The notes below the pieces were generated by a model, which had not been told where the DNA came from, did not search any database, and saw nothing but the letters and a program-made list of their open reading frames with translations. This document shows positions 17,757 through 26,296 of a stretch of DNA of 64,000 nucleotides, piece by piece (the stretch's first letter is position 1; each line of letters starts with the position of its first letter). The position numbers and the translations under genes are program-made. Where the stretch lies: contig AP018172.1 of NCBI GenBank assembly GCA_002368175.1, positions 3,284,001 to 3,348,000 on the forward strand. Reading direction: 5' to 3'. This stretch comes from Calothrix sp. NIES-2098 (GTDB lineage: Bacteria > Cyanobacteriota > Cyanobacteriia > Cyanobacteriales > Nostocaceae).

Positions 17757-17860
17757 TTGTGTCTCCTTAATGGTAGTGCCTCTCAAGCATCTGGATCGGC
17801 GATCTGCTTGGCTAAGGAACCTGTTTCAAAGGCATAGTTTCACTCTATGGCTACCCATTA
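17757..17860 (-). ncRNA. Structured 5' leader of cadD-1, possible riboswitch or attenuator
   Basis: Read on the minus strand, GGGTAGCC opens and GGCACTACC closes an outer stem (17849-17855 with 17772-17780, small bulge). Inside are hairpin CATAG/CTATG (17845-17849 with 17833-17837) and hairpin CAAGCA/TGCTTG (17805-17810 with 17784-17789), the latter extended by GATC/GATC. The fold ends just before AAGGAG and the cadD-1 ATG. I do not see the GGGGAGUAG box of the yybP-ykoY Mn riboswitch, so no known class is assigned. Confidence 0.4.
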
Positions 17861-18089
17861 ATAAGAGCAAACAGTCTTTTTTGTTAAATCCATAGACTGA
17901 ATTTATCGATATGTAGATTTTGACTGCAAGTATGTCAGGAAAAACTATTACACTATCTACAGTTTTCCGCTGAATTTACCGTATAATTCTTTCAGTATGT
18001 TCAAATTCACTGCTACGCGATTTATGGAAATTTGAGGATTGTTAATTTTAAATTTCAAATTTTAAATTTTTAATTCGGAGCGAAGCGAC
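17861..18089. other. Divergent promoter region between cadD-1 and lysR
   Basis: No frame is present. It should hold promoters for both directions and the LysR binding site, but I could not choose one convincing T-N11-A site. Bases 18040-18075 are an AT-only run with repeated TTTTAAATTT. Confidence 0.4.
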
Positions 18090-19025
18090 GTGACGTTGGA
18101 ACAGTTGCGAATTTTTTTAGCTGTGGCAGAAATGTTGCACTTTACTCGTGCAGCGGAAGCACTTTATATTACTCAACCAGCAGTTAGTGCTGCTATTCAA
18201 AGCCTAGAGACAGAATATGGTGTCAGGTTATTTCATCGCATTGGTCGTCATATTGAAATCACAGATGCAGGTAAATTATTACAGGGTGAAGCACAAAAGA
18301 TTCTTGACCATGTAGAGTTAACAGAACGCGGTTTGAAAGAATTAAATAATTTGCAACGGGGAGAATTAAAAATTGGTGCAAGCCTGACTGTAGGTAACTA
18401 TTGGCTACCCGAAAAAATTAGCCAGTTTAAGCAGTTGTATCCTGGCATTTTTATCAATTGTCAGTTAGGAAATGCCGAAGAAATATGTGAAGGAACTGCT
18501 GTCGGGATGTACGATTTAGGTTTAGTAACAGGAGAGATTAAACCATCATTACAGCAATCTTTAGAGAAAAACGAAGTAGGAAGCGATCGCTTACAAATTG
18601 TAGTAGGTAAATCTCACCCTTGGTATCAACGCGGCGAAATTTATTTAGATGAATTATTGAACACAAATTGGGTAATGCGCGAATCTGGTTCCGGCGCACA
18701 GCAAATGTTTGAACGAGCCTTACAAAGTTGGGGAATTGAACCCAGCAATTTAGATGTTGTACTTAACCTAACGACTAGTGAAATGGTTAAAGCAGTAGTA
18801 GAAAGTGGTGTTGGTGCTGCTGCGCTTCCAGAATCAATGGTAAAAAAAGAATTACAACTAGGTACATTACACTCTGTGCAAATTATCGATCCGCAAAAAC
18901 AATCTACTAAGAAATTAGAGATTGTTCAGCCTGTTTGGAAATTAAAACACCGCCAACGTTTTCATACGCGAGTCATGGTAGCTTTTGAATCGATTTTGAT
19001 GCAAGATAATATACAGGTAGCTTAG
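18090..19025 (+). CDS. LysR-family transcriptional regulator
   Basis: A 311-residue regulator starting at GTG (18090), 8 bp after GGAG. The N-terminal winged helix-turn-helix (residues 1-60, MTLEQLRIFLAVAE... then QPAVSAAIQSLE) is classical for LysR. The rest is the periplasmic-binding-protein-like effector domain. It is divergent from cadD-1 and convergent with cadD-2: its TAG (19023-19025) overlaps the stop of cadD-2. Position suggests it controls the flanking transporters; the effector is unknown. Confidence 0.88.
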   Translation: MTLEQLRIFLAVAEMLHFTRAAEALYITQPAVSAAIQSLETEYGVRLFHRIGRHIEITDAGKLLQGEAQKILDHVELTERGLKELNNLQRGELKIGASLTVGNYWLPEKISQFKQLYPGIFINCQLGNAEEICEGTAVGMYDLGLVTGEIKPSLQQSLEKNEVGSDRLQIVVGKSHPWYQRGEIYLDELLNTNWVMRESGSGAQQMFERALQSWGIEPSNLDVVLNLTTSEMVKAVVESGVGAAALPESMVKKELQLGTLHSVQIIDPQKQSTKKLEIVQPVWKLKHRQRFHTRVMVAFESILMQDNIQVA

Positions 19026-19708
19026 TTTGATAATGGTTGTTTTTTGACTAAAATTGCTAAACAAATACAACTAGCTGCTAGCTTGATTAAGCTCAAAGCT
19101 GCTGTTTTCAAAATAATTATTCCACCCAAAATTATTAATACAAAAGGCAAAATATAATTACTATACTGACTTAATATACTTGCTATTGTTGTTTGAGAAG
19201 TAAATTTATAAGCTAAATAACACCAAATCGCAATTAATATAAAAAACACTCCAATTATAATTACAAAATTGCCTGTAGTACTACTAGCAAATAATGGTAT
19301 GTAGACACTGATATTATCGCTACCATTAGCAATGGTGATAGCTGCAACTCTGTAAGTTTGTACATTCAACAAACTGATGGTGTTGGCATCTTGATACTCT
19401 ACTGTGATAGCTTCAATCTCTGGCGTTTCATTTGTTTCGCGATTAATCAAACTGCTGATACCCATCGTCATTGGTATTAATCCTAGCAGTCCAATCCAGT
19501 TGGGTGGGATGATTAATCCACCAAATAACCCCGGAAGACTAGCAATAATTAACACAGTAAAGCCTAAATATTGACCAGCAACAATGTGCCGACATCTAAA
19601 GTTAGAATTTATTTGAGAAAACAGTAATAATAAAATAACGATATCATCAATATTAGTGGCGACGAAAGCTGAGATTCCTACTAAAAGTGTAGTCACTAAC
19701 TCACTCAT
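19022..19708 (-). CDS. CadD-type cadmium/cation efflux transporter, copy 2
   Basis: A 228-residue paralogue of the protein at 16997-17749. It shares MSELvT at the start, ATNIDDIVIL, HIVAGQYLGF, the WIGLLG stretch and ANGSDNISVYIPLFA. It ends shortly after its last membrane segment and lacks the longer tail of copy 1. It is probably transcribed with the TauE/SafE exporter gene upstream, since the gap is 66 bp. No structured leader like that of copy 1 is visible. Its stop overlaps that of lysR. Confidence 0.82.
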   Translation of the reverse strand: MSELVTTLLVGISAFVATNIDDIVILLLLFSQINSNFRCRHIVAGQYLGFTVLIIASLPGLFGGLIIPPNWIGLLGLIPMTMGISSLINRETNETPEIEAITVEYQDANTISLLNVQTYRVAAITIANGSDNISVYIPLFASSTTGNFVIIIGVFFILIAIWCYLAYKFTSQTTIASILSQYSNYILPFVLIILGGIIILKTAALSLIKLAASCICLAILVKKQPLSN

Positions 19709-19774
19709 TCCAGAGATCCCGATTTATTTACTGAATTTTTTTAGTTAAACATTATCGGTTAAAAAATCTCTGTT

Positions 19775-20566
19775 TTAATAAACTAACTTTAAGCTCACCA
19801 TCATCAATATAAAGTAAACCATAAACCGTAGTGGTTTCTGCGGCGCAATTTGACAGACTTTAGCACCTAACAATACTCCTGGTACGGAACCAAGCCAAAT
19901 TGGTAATACTAAATTCCAATCAACTGTTCCCAAGGTGAGATGTCCAATAGCAGTGAATAGTAACAGAATTGCAGCTTGGGAAATATCTGTACCAACTAAC
20001 TTTCGCGCATCCAAACGAAAAAATGCTATCAACACCAAGGCAAACATTGAACCAGAAGAGACACTTGTTAAACCTACAATACAGCCTAAAAATGCTCCTA
20101 TACTTACCGTTTGTAAGCGTCCTAGTTGAGTAGTTAAGTCAAATTTTGGTAGTTCAGGTAGTTGCAATTGGGGAAAGAAGGTGAATAGCAGCATTTGCAC
20201 TAATGCCAAAAGAGTGACTGCTAAAATCGTCACGCCTAACAAATGCAACATAATGCTGTTTAGGTTATATTCAGCATGATTTTTAATCAAGTGCAGTATT
20301 CCTACCCCCAACAAAGAACCAGGAACACTCCCGAAAGCCAGCCATTTCACTACTTCTGTATCGAGGGTTTGTTGTTGCCAATGTTTAATGCTACCAACAA
20401 GTTTCATTAACGTCGCTGCGACCACATCAGAACTTACCGCAACCGCTGGTGGTACTTGAAATACAAAAATCAACATCGGAGTTATGAGAGAAGCACCACC
20501 TATTCCCGTCAAACCAACGACAATACCAACTAGAAAGCTGAAAATAGGCAACAAGAAAAAATCCAT
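19775..20566 (-). CDS. Sulfite exporter TauE/SafE family (TSUP) membrane protein
   Basis: A 263-residue membrane protein with about eight hydrophobic segments and the two family glycine-rich repeats (VGLTGIGGASLITPML near residue 17 and GCIVGLTSVSSGSMFAL near residue 160). TSUP proteins move sulfite, sulfonates or other organic anions outwards. Here it leads an apparent operon with cadD-2, so anion and cation efflux may be co-expressed. Confidence 0.82.
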   Translation of the reverse strand: MDFFLLPIFSFLVGIVVGLTGIGGASLITPMLIFVFQVPPAVAVSSDVVAATLMKLVGSIKHWQQQTLDTEVVKWLAFGSVPGSLLGVGILHLIKNHAEYNLNSIMLHLLGVTILAVTLLALVQMLLFTFFPQLQLPELPKFDLTTQLGRLQTVSIGAFLGCIVGLTSVSSGSMFALVLIAFFRLDARKLVGTDISQAAILLLFTAIGHLTLGTVDWNLVLPIWLGSVPGVLLGAKVCQIAPQKPLRFMVYFILMMVSLKLVY

Positions 20567-20919
20567 ACTACTGTCCTTAACCGGGGTTTCATGAATGTAG
20601 TTGTGTTTAACCGAGAACTAAAATATTGGTTGTAACTTTGTTGAGCAGCAGGTTTCGTACAATTGCAAGTTTTAAATGACTGCTGGGATAACTTCAACAA
20701 ACCCTTAAACCTGATCGGCTTACCGTATTTTAAAGCGAAAATAAATTAAAGTCTAGGATTTATGTAAAGTTTAATTAAACACTGATTGCTATTTATACTT
20801 ATTCAAAATCAGCTTATCTGCGATTGATAGGATTTTGGACTATCTTGACACTTCAGTAGTAGACTAAATGATAGTATCTCAAAAAACTACTTTAATTCAA
20901 TTGCAATACCGTACTTTGT
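20567..20919. other. Divergent intergenic region before PAP2 gene
   Basis: It lies between two divergent genes and should hold both promoters. No frame or strong hairpin is seen. Confidence 0.4.
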
Positions 20920-21708
20920 ATGGCAGAGTTAGAAAAAGCCAAAGATGAAAATCAACAGATGGTAGCTTCGCCAAAGCCGCGATCGCCTATTGGGTTTATA
21001 CAAAAATTGTTAATTACCTATTGGCGTTCTTTGTTGCTGCTGTTTGTCGGGGTATATGTACCGCTACAAATTTTTGGACTGCTGGCTTTAGAGGTGCGGT
21101 ACAACGAGGGTGGTTTCCCTTGGGATTTACCGATTCTGGTGACGATTCACTCAATTGCACAACCGCAATTAGATGTATTCGCGTCGATATTAACAAAATC
21201 GGGTTCTTTTAAGACTGTATTACCCATTTTGAGCGCGATCGCACTTATTCTACTAGTGCAACGACGTTGGCGATCGCTGACTTATTTAGTAATGACTGCG
21301 GCTGGTAGTGCGATTATCAACCTCACTGCCAAAGAATTCTGGCATAGAGTACGTCCTAGTTTGTGGACTTCAGTTGCACCAAAGTTTGATTATTCCTTTC
21401 CCAGCGGCCATGCGATGGCGAGTATGACGCTGATTGCGCTTTTGGTAGTTTTAACTTGGGGTAGTGTTTGGTCTTGGTTAACAGTCATTTTGGGTAGCGT
21501 GTATATCATAGCTATTGGCTGGACACGCCTCTATTTGGGAGTACATTTTCCCAGTGACATTATTGCAGGTTGGATGGTGGCGATCGCTTGGGCTATTAGT
21601 GTGAGTTTAATTATTCGACCATTATCACAGTCAGCAAATATTACAACTCAAAAACCAGCCAGTGAAACGGAGTTACTTCCTGAAGAACAGCAATTACTCA
21701 ATCAATAA
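20920..21708 (+). CDS. PAP2-family membrane phosphatase
   Basis: A 262-residue protein with the three acid-phosphatase motifs: K138-x6-R145P146 (KEFWHRVRP), P161SGH164, and T202R-x5-H209-x3-D213 (TRLYLGVHFPSD, with Thr for the usual Ser). H164 and H209 are the expected catalytic residues. Six hydrophobic segments place it in the cytoplasmic membrane. Such enzymes remove phosphate from phosphatidate, diacylglycerol pyrophosphate or undecaprenyl pyrophosphate; the substrate is undetermined. Confidence 0.87.
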   Translation: MAELEKAKDENQQMVASPKPRSPIGFIQKLLITYWRSLLLLFVGVYVPLQIFGLLALEVRYNEGGFPWDLPILVTIHSIAQPQLDVFASILTKSGSFKTVLPILSAIALILLVQRRWRSLTYLVMTAAGSAIINLTAKEFWHRVRPSLWTSVAPKFDYSFPSGHAMASMTLIALLVVLTWGSVWSWLTVILGSVYIIAIGWTRLYLGVHFPSDIIAGWMVAIAWAISVSLIIRPLSQSANITTQKPASETELLPEEQQLLNQ

Positions 21709-21859
21709 TAAAAATTTTCAGTCGTACATATAGAGTTTTTTCATACAGACTCTGCAAGTACAATCAACCATTTCTGAGATTCACATTTCTGTTTAGCACT
21801 AGACTTTTTGGCTTTTTTATTTTAAAGTACGGTTAATTGATAGGATTAGTGAACAAAAT

Positions 21860-22288
21860 ATGAATGATATTGAAAAAAGCGGTCAAGAGTTGTTATCGCC
21901 AACCCCAGAAAACTTACCTAAAACATTCATCCAGAAGCTCAGAGGTGGATTTTTCTTAGTAATTGGATATTTATTATCACCATTATGCTGGTGGAATGAT
22001 TTAGTATTCAATTTACCAATCGCTTATTTTTTTGGTTATATTTGTAGTCTGTTTGCTCCTAAATTACTGATGCCTGGTGTCATCATTGGTTACTGGCTAT
22101 CTAACATTATCGGTATTCTATTGATGCAAGCAGGTGCAATTGATATGTTGCAAAAACAAACTCAAGAACGTAACGTCAAAAAAGAACTACTGACAGGCTT
22201 AGTTTCTTCAACTGCCTATACATTTTTAATTTTGGCATTAATTCATTTTAAAATTCTTGATACTCCTAGCTTCTTTTCTGGTAGTTAA
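21860..22288 (+). CDS. Membrane protein of unknown function
   Basis: A 142-residue protein with a polar N-terminus and three or four hydrophobic segments (about 33-50, 52-70, 72-92 and 115-135). No family is recognised. It is followed at once by a good intrinsic terminator, which supports a real single-gene transcript downstream of the PAP2 gene (152-bp gap). Confidence 0.65.
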   Translation: MNDIEKSGQELLSPTPENLPKTFIQKLRGGFFLVIGYLLSPLCWWNDLVFNLPIAYFFGYICSLFAPKLLMPGVIIGYWLSNIIGILLMQAGAIDMLQKQTQERNVKKELLTGLVSSTAYTFLILALIHFKILDTPSFFSGS

Positions 22289-22293
22289 TGAAA

Positions 22294-22325
22294 AACCCAG
22301 TTATTAAAACTGGGTTAATTTTTGG
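22294..22325 (+). terminator. Intrinsic terminator
   Basis: AACCCAGTT (22294-22302), loop ATTAA, AACTGGGTT (22308-22316), then AATTTTTT. It lies 6 bp after the stop of the small membrane-protein gene and could serve both converging genes. Confidence 0.85.
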
Positions 22326-22348
22326 AACGATTTAAAAGATTACAGATA

Positions 22349-23152
22349 TTACTTGAGTTTTAAAATCTCATTCATATTTAAAAACTTAGGAGCATCTTTA
22401 GTCATAATTAAAGGTAATTTACCATCCCATTTTTCTATTGCCTGTCTTTCCAAAATTTCATTAGTCAAACTATCCCTTAGTAATCTGTTTGTTTCTACCT
22501 CTCCCTTAGCCAAATTAACCTTAGCTTCTGCTTGTTTTGCGGCTTTGAGTGCGATGAAATCTGCTCGTTTGGCATCTTGTTCGGCAATTTGTTTTGCCTC
22601 AACAGCTTCACTAAATTTTTCTGAGAAATTGACATGAACCAGTGAAATATCATCAACTGCAATATGGTAGCCATGCAATCTTGCTGTTAAGGTATCATCA
22701 ACTTCAGATTTTACTTCGCCTCGTTTAGTAACTACTTCTTCTGCTGTATACCTGGCTATAACTGCTTTTAAAACTTCTTCTACCGCCGGATTGATAATTT
22801 TATTAATTATATCTTGTTCGTCACCAATTTCTTGAAACGCTATATTGGTTTCTTCAGGTATAACGTGCCAATTTAATGCTACATCTGTAAAAACATCTTG
22901 TAAATCTTTAGAAGAAGCTTCAGCAGATATTTGTTGTTTTTGAACTCTCACGCTGATTTTTTTAACTGTATTGACAATAGGAATTATAATATGTATTCCT
23001 TCTCCTAATACTGTTTCCTGTACCTTACCAAACTGCATCAAAACGCCACGTTCTCCAGCATTTACGATCGCAAAAGGTGTCAGCAAAATTGTGATGAGAA
23101 ATAAAAGTGCAGTTATTTTCCCAGCATTATTTGTGAATTTAATTTGTTTCAT
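22349..23152 (-). CDS. Prohibitin / SPFH (band 7) family protein
   Basis: 267 residues from the ATG at 23152; a TTG at 23161 is the alternative. An N-terminal membrane anchor (ITALLFLITILLTPFAIV) is followed by the SPFH core (GERGVLMQFGKVQETVLGEGIHIIIP) and a long C-terminal coiled coil (EAKQIAEQDAKRADFIALKAA and onward). Prohibitin-like proteins form ring assemblies on membranes that protect or guide membrane proteins and proteases. It stands alone, converging with the membrane-protein gene. Confidence 0.87.
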   Translation of the reverse strand: MKQIKFTNNAGKITALLFLITILLTPFAIVNAGERGVLMQFGKVQETVLGEGIHIIIPIVNTVKKISVRVQKQQISAEASSKDLQDVFTDVALNWHVIPEETNIAFQEIGDEQDIINKIINPAVEEVLKAVIARYTAEEVVTKRGEVKSEVDDTLTARLHGYHIAVDDISLVHVNFSEKFSEAVEAKQIAEQDAKRADFIALKAAKQAEAKVNLAKGEVETNRLLRDSLTNEILERQAIEKWDGKLPLIMTKDAPKFLNMNEILKLK

Positions 23153-23495
23153 ATTGACCAATGCAATGGTTATACCATGTTGGCAATTTATTATTATATA
23201 TTATAAAGAGGTACTACGATAAATCTATCTATATCAAGGTTTTAGTTAATTGATATAAACTAGCCAAAAGAGGAATTGGGTTTAACGGGTGCATCCAATA
23301 TTAAAAGATTAATATTATGTTTAACGAAGATATTGATTACCTTTAAAAAGAAGCTTTAGTACTGCGGACAAATAATCTCTAAATATCCTTGCAGTCTCAA
23401 GCACTGCGGGAGATTTTTGCAAAATTACATTATGGTTTTGCAATTGCAGAGCCGAAGTCAATGGTTGATGTTTATAGACTGCGGCTTGTTAGTTT
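23153..23495. other. Intergenic region
   Basis: It lies between two minus-strand genes. A short plus-strand frame here has no protein character. No clear hairpin was found. Confidence 0.4.
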
Positions 23496-24365
23496 CTAAG
23501 GAAAAAAGAGTACGGGATACCAGCTATAGCGCAATAATTCAGCCGCAAAACTGGAAACTAGCCATTCTTGAATTGTACCTATCGTTCCGGATGATAGTGC
23601 GATCGCACTAATATCTGCAATTGCAGCTGCTTCTAAAATCTGGGTGATGGAGTGTCCTTCACGAACTTCTGTATTCACTTGTAAATTTACTTCTTCTAAA
23701 TCTGCTTTAATCTCAGATAACCTTTGTTGAGCCTGCTGGGGTAAAATTTTCTGTGGTATGTCTCGCCGACCATTATCATCTAGTACCCAGCACAGCGTAC
23801 ACTGTTGTAGATATCGATCGGATTGTTGTTGAGCTAAATGCTTCACCTGTTGAACAAGATGATTCGCCGTTTGAGTCCCGTTGTAGGGAAGTAGCAAAGA
23901 CCGGAAAAGATGCTGACAACGAAGCGTTAATTCTTCAGAAGTATATGTAGAGATTAACTGAGGACGCAGTACCAAAAGCGGAATTTTTGTTTTGTGAGAT
24001 AAGTCAGCCATCGTGCTACCCACCAATTTTTCAGTGAATAAGCTGCGACTTTGAGAACCCAATATAATCAATTGGGAGTGATAGGTTTGGGCAACTTTCA
24101 GGATAATTTCAACAGGCTTTCCCGATTGAACTTCGATTTTTACTTCTACATCAGGAGAACTTTCAGCAAGATTATTTGCTAATCGAGTTTGAGCTTGTTC
24201 TATTTTCTCAGTATCAACTCGTGCAATAATGCCTTTATCCCACACGGGGACAGCGTGCAGAAAAACTATGTGCTTCATCCCCGCAAGCGCCAGGCTAGAA
24301 ACAAAATGTGTTAGACGGTGTAAACCGTCAGAAAAATCCGTGCAAATCAAAACTCTTTGAAACAT
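23496..24365 (-). CDS. Universal stress protein with two UspA domains
   Basis: A 289-residue cytoplasmic protein made of two UspA units. The first (residues 1-140) begins VLICTDFSDGLHRL and ends with the nucleotide-binding type motif GSQSRSLFTEKLVGSTMADL followed by PLLVLRP. The second (about 150-289) is more diverged, with SSGTIGTIQEWLVSSFAAEL and PVLFFP. USPs bind ATP or AMP and aid stress survival. Confidence 0.85.
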   Translation of the reverse strand: MFQRVLICTDFSDGLHRLTHFVSSLALAGMKHIVFLHAVPVWDKGIIARVDTEKIEQAQTRLANNLAESSPDVEVKIEVQSGKPVEIILKVAQTYHSQLIILGSQSRSLFTEKLVGSTMADLSHKTKIPLLVLRPQLISTYTSEELTLRCQHLFRSLLLPYNGTQTANHLVQQVKHLAQQQSDRYLQQCTLCWVLDDNGRRDIPQKILPQQAQQRLSEIKADLEEVNLQVNTEVREGHSITQILEAAAIADISAIALSSGTIGTIQEWLVSSFAAELLRYSWYPVLFFP

Positions 24366-24682
24366 AGATACCCAGTAAAAGAGATTGAGAATTTTTTAAT
24401 CTAATCCCAAAACCTATATCAAGTTCGCTTGGGTGACAGCATATTTTATAGTGCGATCGCAATTACATCACGATTTTGCTGAGAGTATCACGGAAATGCT
24501 AGGTATTCAAGTAAGCGATCGGGTGACAGCCTTCAAGGTGAGTTAGGGCGTGAGAAATTTTATATTTGGGATTTGAAATTAATTTCACAGATACACCTAG
24601 GTTAATCATCCAATAGTTAGAAGTTATTGAGAAGAATGTTCAATATAGTAGCTCATAGATGTTGAGATTGGAGAACAAGCAC

Positions 24683-25516
24683 ATGGCGCTTGTAAAATTA
24701 GAAGAATTCTACCCAGAATATCGTGAAAATTCCTCCGATATTGATGACATCAAAAGCTTTGATGTTTATGCTCAAACAAATGAAAAAGTTGGTTCAGTTC
24801 ACAACATTTTAGTTGACGAACAAACTGGTAAATTCCGTTATTTTGTAGTGGATACGGGTTTCTGGGTGTTCGGTAAAAAAGTTTTGCTACCAGTTGGACT
24901 TGCTGACATTCATTACACTGACAAACGAATTTATGCTAAAGGTCTAACTAAACAGCAAGTAGAAAACTTGCCTAACTTTGATGACCTAGAAAAGGTTGAT
25001 TACGATTATGAAGAGCAAGTACGCGGAGTCTATCGGCCTTCAGTCGCGACTTCTGCTGTAAATCAGCCTGCTACTTACGACCGCAACACTTACAATTACG
25101 AGCAAGAACCTTCACTTTACGACATTAATAAACAAGACAGCCAAATTTTAAAACTTTACGAAGAACGGTTAATTGCTAACAAACAACGTCGTAAGGTTGG
25201 GGAAGTTGCTGTTGGTAAACATGTAGAAACCGAGACTGCTAGTGTTGCAGTACTCGTTGAAAAAGAGCGAGTAATAATTGAGCGCACCAATCCTACAAAT
25301 GCAACACCAACTAATCCAGATGAGGCCTTTCGTGAAGGTGAAGTAGCGCGCATGGAAATTTACGAAGAAACTCCCGATATCCGCAAGGAAACTGTTGTGC
25401 GGGAAGAAGTTCGAGTCCAGAAAGTTGTCGAACAGGAAACAGCTCAAGCTCAAGATACTGTTAGACGCGAAGAACTTGATGTAGATACTGAAGGTCGTCC
25501 AATTGTGGACAAATAG
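24683..25516 (+). CDS. PRC-barrel and DUF2382 stress-type protein
   Basis: 277 residues from the ATG at 24683, which follows GGAG by 9 nt; an ATG at 24659 would add 8 residues. The N-terminal PRC-barrel (about residues 15-90, ending KVLLPVGLADI) is followed by a Gln/Tyr/Asn-rich linker. The C-terminal half is a DUF2382 domain with its charged repeats (KVGEVAVGKHVET, EEVRVQKVVEQE). These domains occur in stress-induced bacterial proteins; no enzymatic activity is known. Confidence 0.85.
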   Translation: MALVKLEEFYPEYRENSSDIDDIKSFDVYAQTNEKVGSVHNILVDEQTGKFRYFVVDTGFWVFGKKVLLPVGLADIHYTDKRIYAKGLTKQQVENLPNFDDLEKVDYDYEEQVRGVYRPSVATSAVNQPATYDRNTYNYEQEPSLYDINKQDSQILKLYEERLIANKQRRKVGEVAVGKHVETETASVAVLVEKERVIIERTNPTNATPTNPDEAFREGEVARMEIYEETPDIRKETVVREEVRVQKVVEQETAQAQDTVRREELDVDTEGRPIVDK

Positions 25517-25534
25517 CTCTAGTCTTTTATTAAA

Positions 25535-25563
25535 TGTAGAGACCATATACTCAGGTCTCTACA
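25535..25563. terminator. Bidirectional terminator
   Basis: TGTAGAGACC (25535-25544) and GGTCTCTACA (25554-25563) form a perfect 10-bp stem with a 9-nt loop between two convergent genes, followed by TGGTTTT. Confidence 0.75.
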
Positions 25564-25596
25564 TGGTTTTGATTTGACTTAGAAATGCTATAAATA

Positions 25597-25869
25597 TTAA
25601 ATATTTAAGGCGATTAGACCAATTAATACAGCAAGACCTAAAGCTCGGCGAAAATAATTAACGCCATCAAATAATTCCAGCCAAGCCCAAGTAAACAAAG
25701 AGCCATTGGCAACGAAATTTAATCCTGTATTGATAGTGCCACTTGTAAAGATTAAAGCTAGTAAACTAGTTACTATCCAAACAATCAGTGGTAGGTTTGG
25801 CATCTGAGCGATTACAATGTTGCCATTGTTGTCACGGAAGGTTTTATCAACTAATGTATTTTCCGTCAT
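25597..25869 (-). CDS. Small membrane protein, two transmembrane segments
   Basis: A 90-residue protein with a polar first 23 residues, a hydrophobic segment at about 27-50 (LPLIVWIVTSLLALIFTSGTI) and another at about 72-89. The family is not recognised; the composition is sensible for a real gene. Around 140 bp upstream is a 22-bp perfect palindrome that could be an operator. Confidence 0.6.
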   Translation of the reverse strand: MTENTLVDKTFRDNNGNIVIAQMPNLPLIVWIVTSLLALIFTSGTINTGLNFVANGSLFTWAWLELFDGVNYFRRALGLAVLIGLIALNI

Positions 25870-26008
25870 GTTCAGTTTTGACTAACTTACAAAATTACTG
25901 GGCGAAAAATTGAGAATAGACTGCAATTTAATTGCAATTGTTAATAGCATTTAAACATTCAGCTAAATTCCTCTGCAAGTATCTAAATGCTGAAATGAAA
26001 GCGGAAAA

Positions 26009-26030
26009 ATATATTCATATATGAATATAT
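26009..26030. promoter_or_regulatory. 22-bp perfect AT-rich palindrome
   Basis: ATATATTCATATATGAATAT followed by AT reads the same on both strands. A further half-site GTATATTCAT follows at about 26037. The core TTCATATATGAA resembles TTCATATGAA upstream of the arsR gene. It lies 140 bp before the small membrane-protein gene. It may be an ArsR/SmtB-type operator or simple AT-rich sequence. Confidence 0.4.
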
Positions 26031-26060
26031 TGAAAGGTATATTCATCGGAAATCTGCCAA

Positions 26061-26180
26061 TGTAAGTAGGCGAGAAAAAACCAAACTATGTCACGAAAAA
26101 TAAAATCTCTGTATTTGGCTTGTAGTTGCCCTACTCTGCGAGAAGCTGCGTTGCGTCTATAGCGCTAAAGCGCAACTACA
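26061..26180 (-). mobile_element. Degenerate copy of the MITE-like repeat found at 34391-34518
   Basis: The reverse complement of 26061-26130 (AACTACAAGCCAAATACAGA, then GATTTTATTTTTC...TTTTTTCTCGCCTACTTACA) aligns over about 68 nt with 34451-34518 at roughly 85% by eye. It includes one end of the element. The central palindrome is broken by a TGCGAGAAGCTGCG-type insert, and the other end is not recognisable. Confidence 0.6.
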
Positions 26181-26296
26181 AACTATTGATACTGAGTGCT
26201 TTCTGATATTTGAGAATAAGATGTCCGCCGCGAGTGAAACGGAGTCACACGACGCAATCGCAGGTCGCAATGACGATGATTTGAAGGAATACGATA

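Noticed and set aside
17757..17860. Direct assignment of the cadD-1 leader to the yybP-ykoY riboswitch
   Set aside because: The invariant GGGGAGUAG box is not present; kept only as an unclassified structured leader.
23417..23611. 64-codon plus-strand frame upstream of and overlapping the universal stress gene
   Set aside because: Antisense shadow of the USP gene end; no domain or ribosome site.
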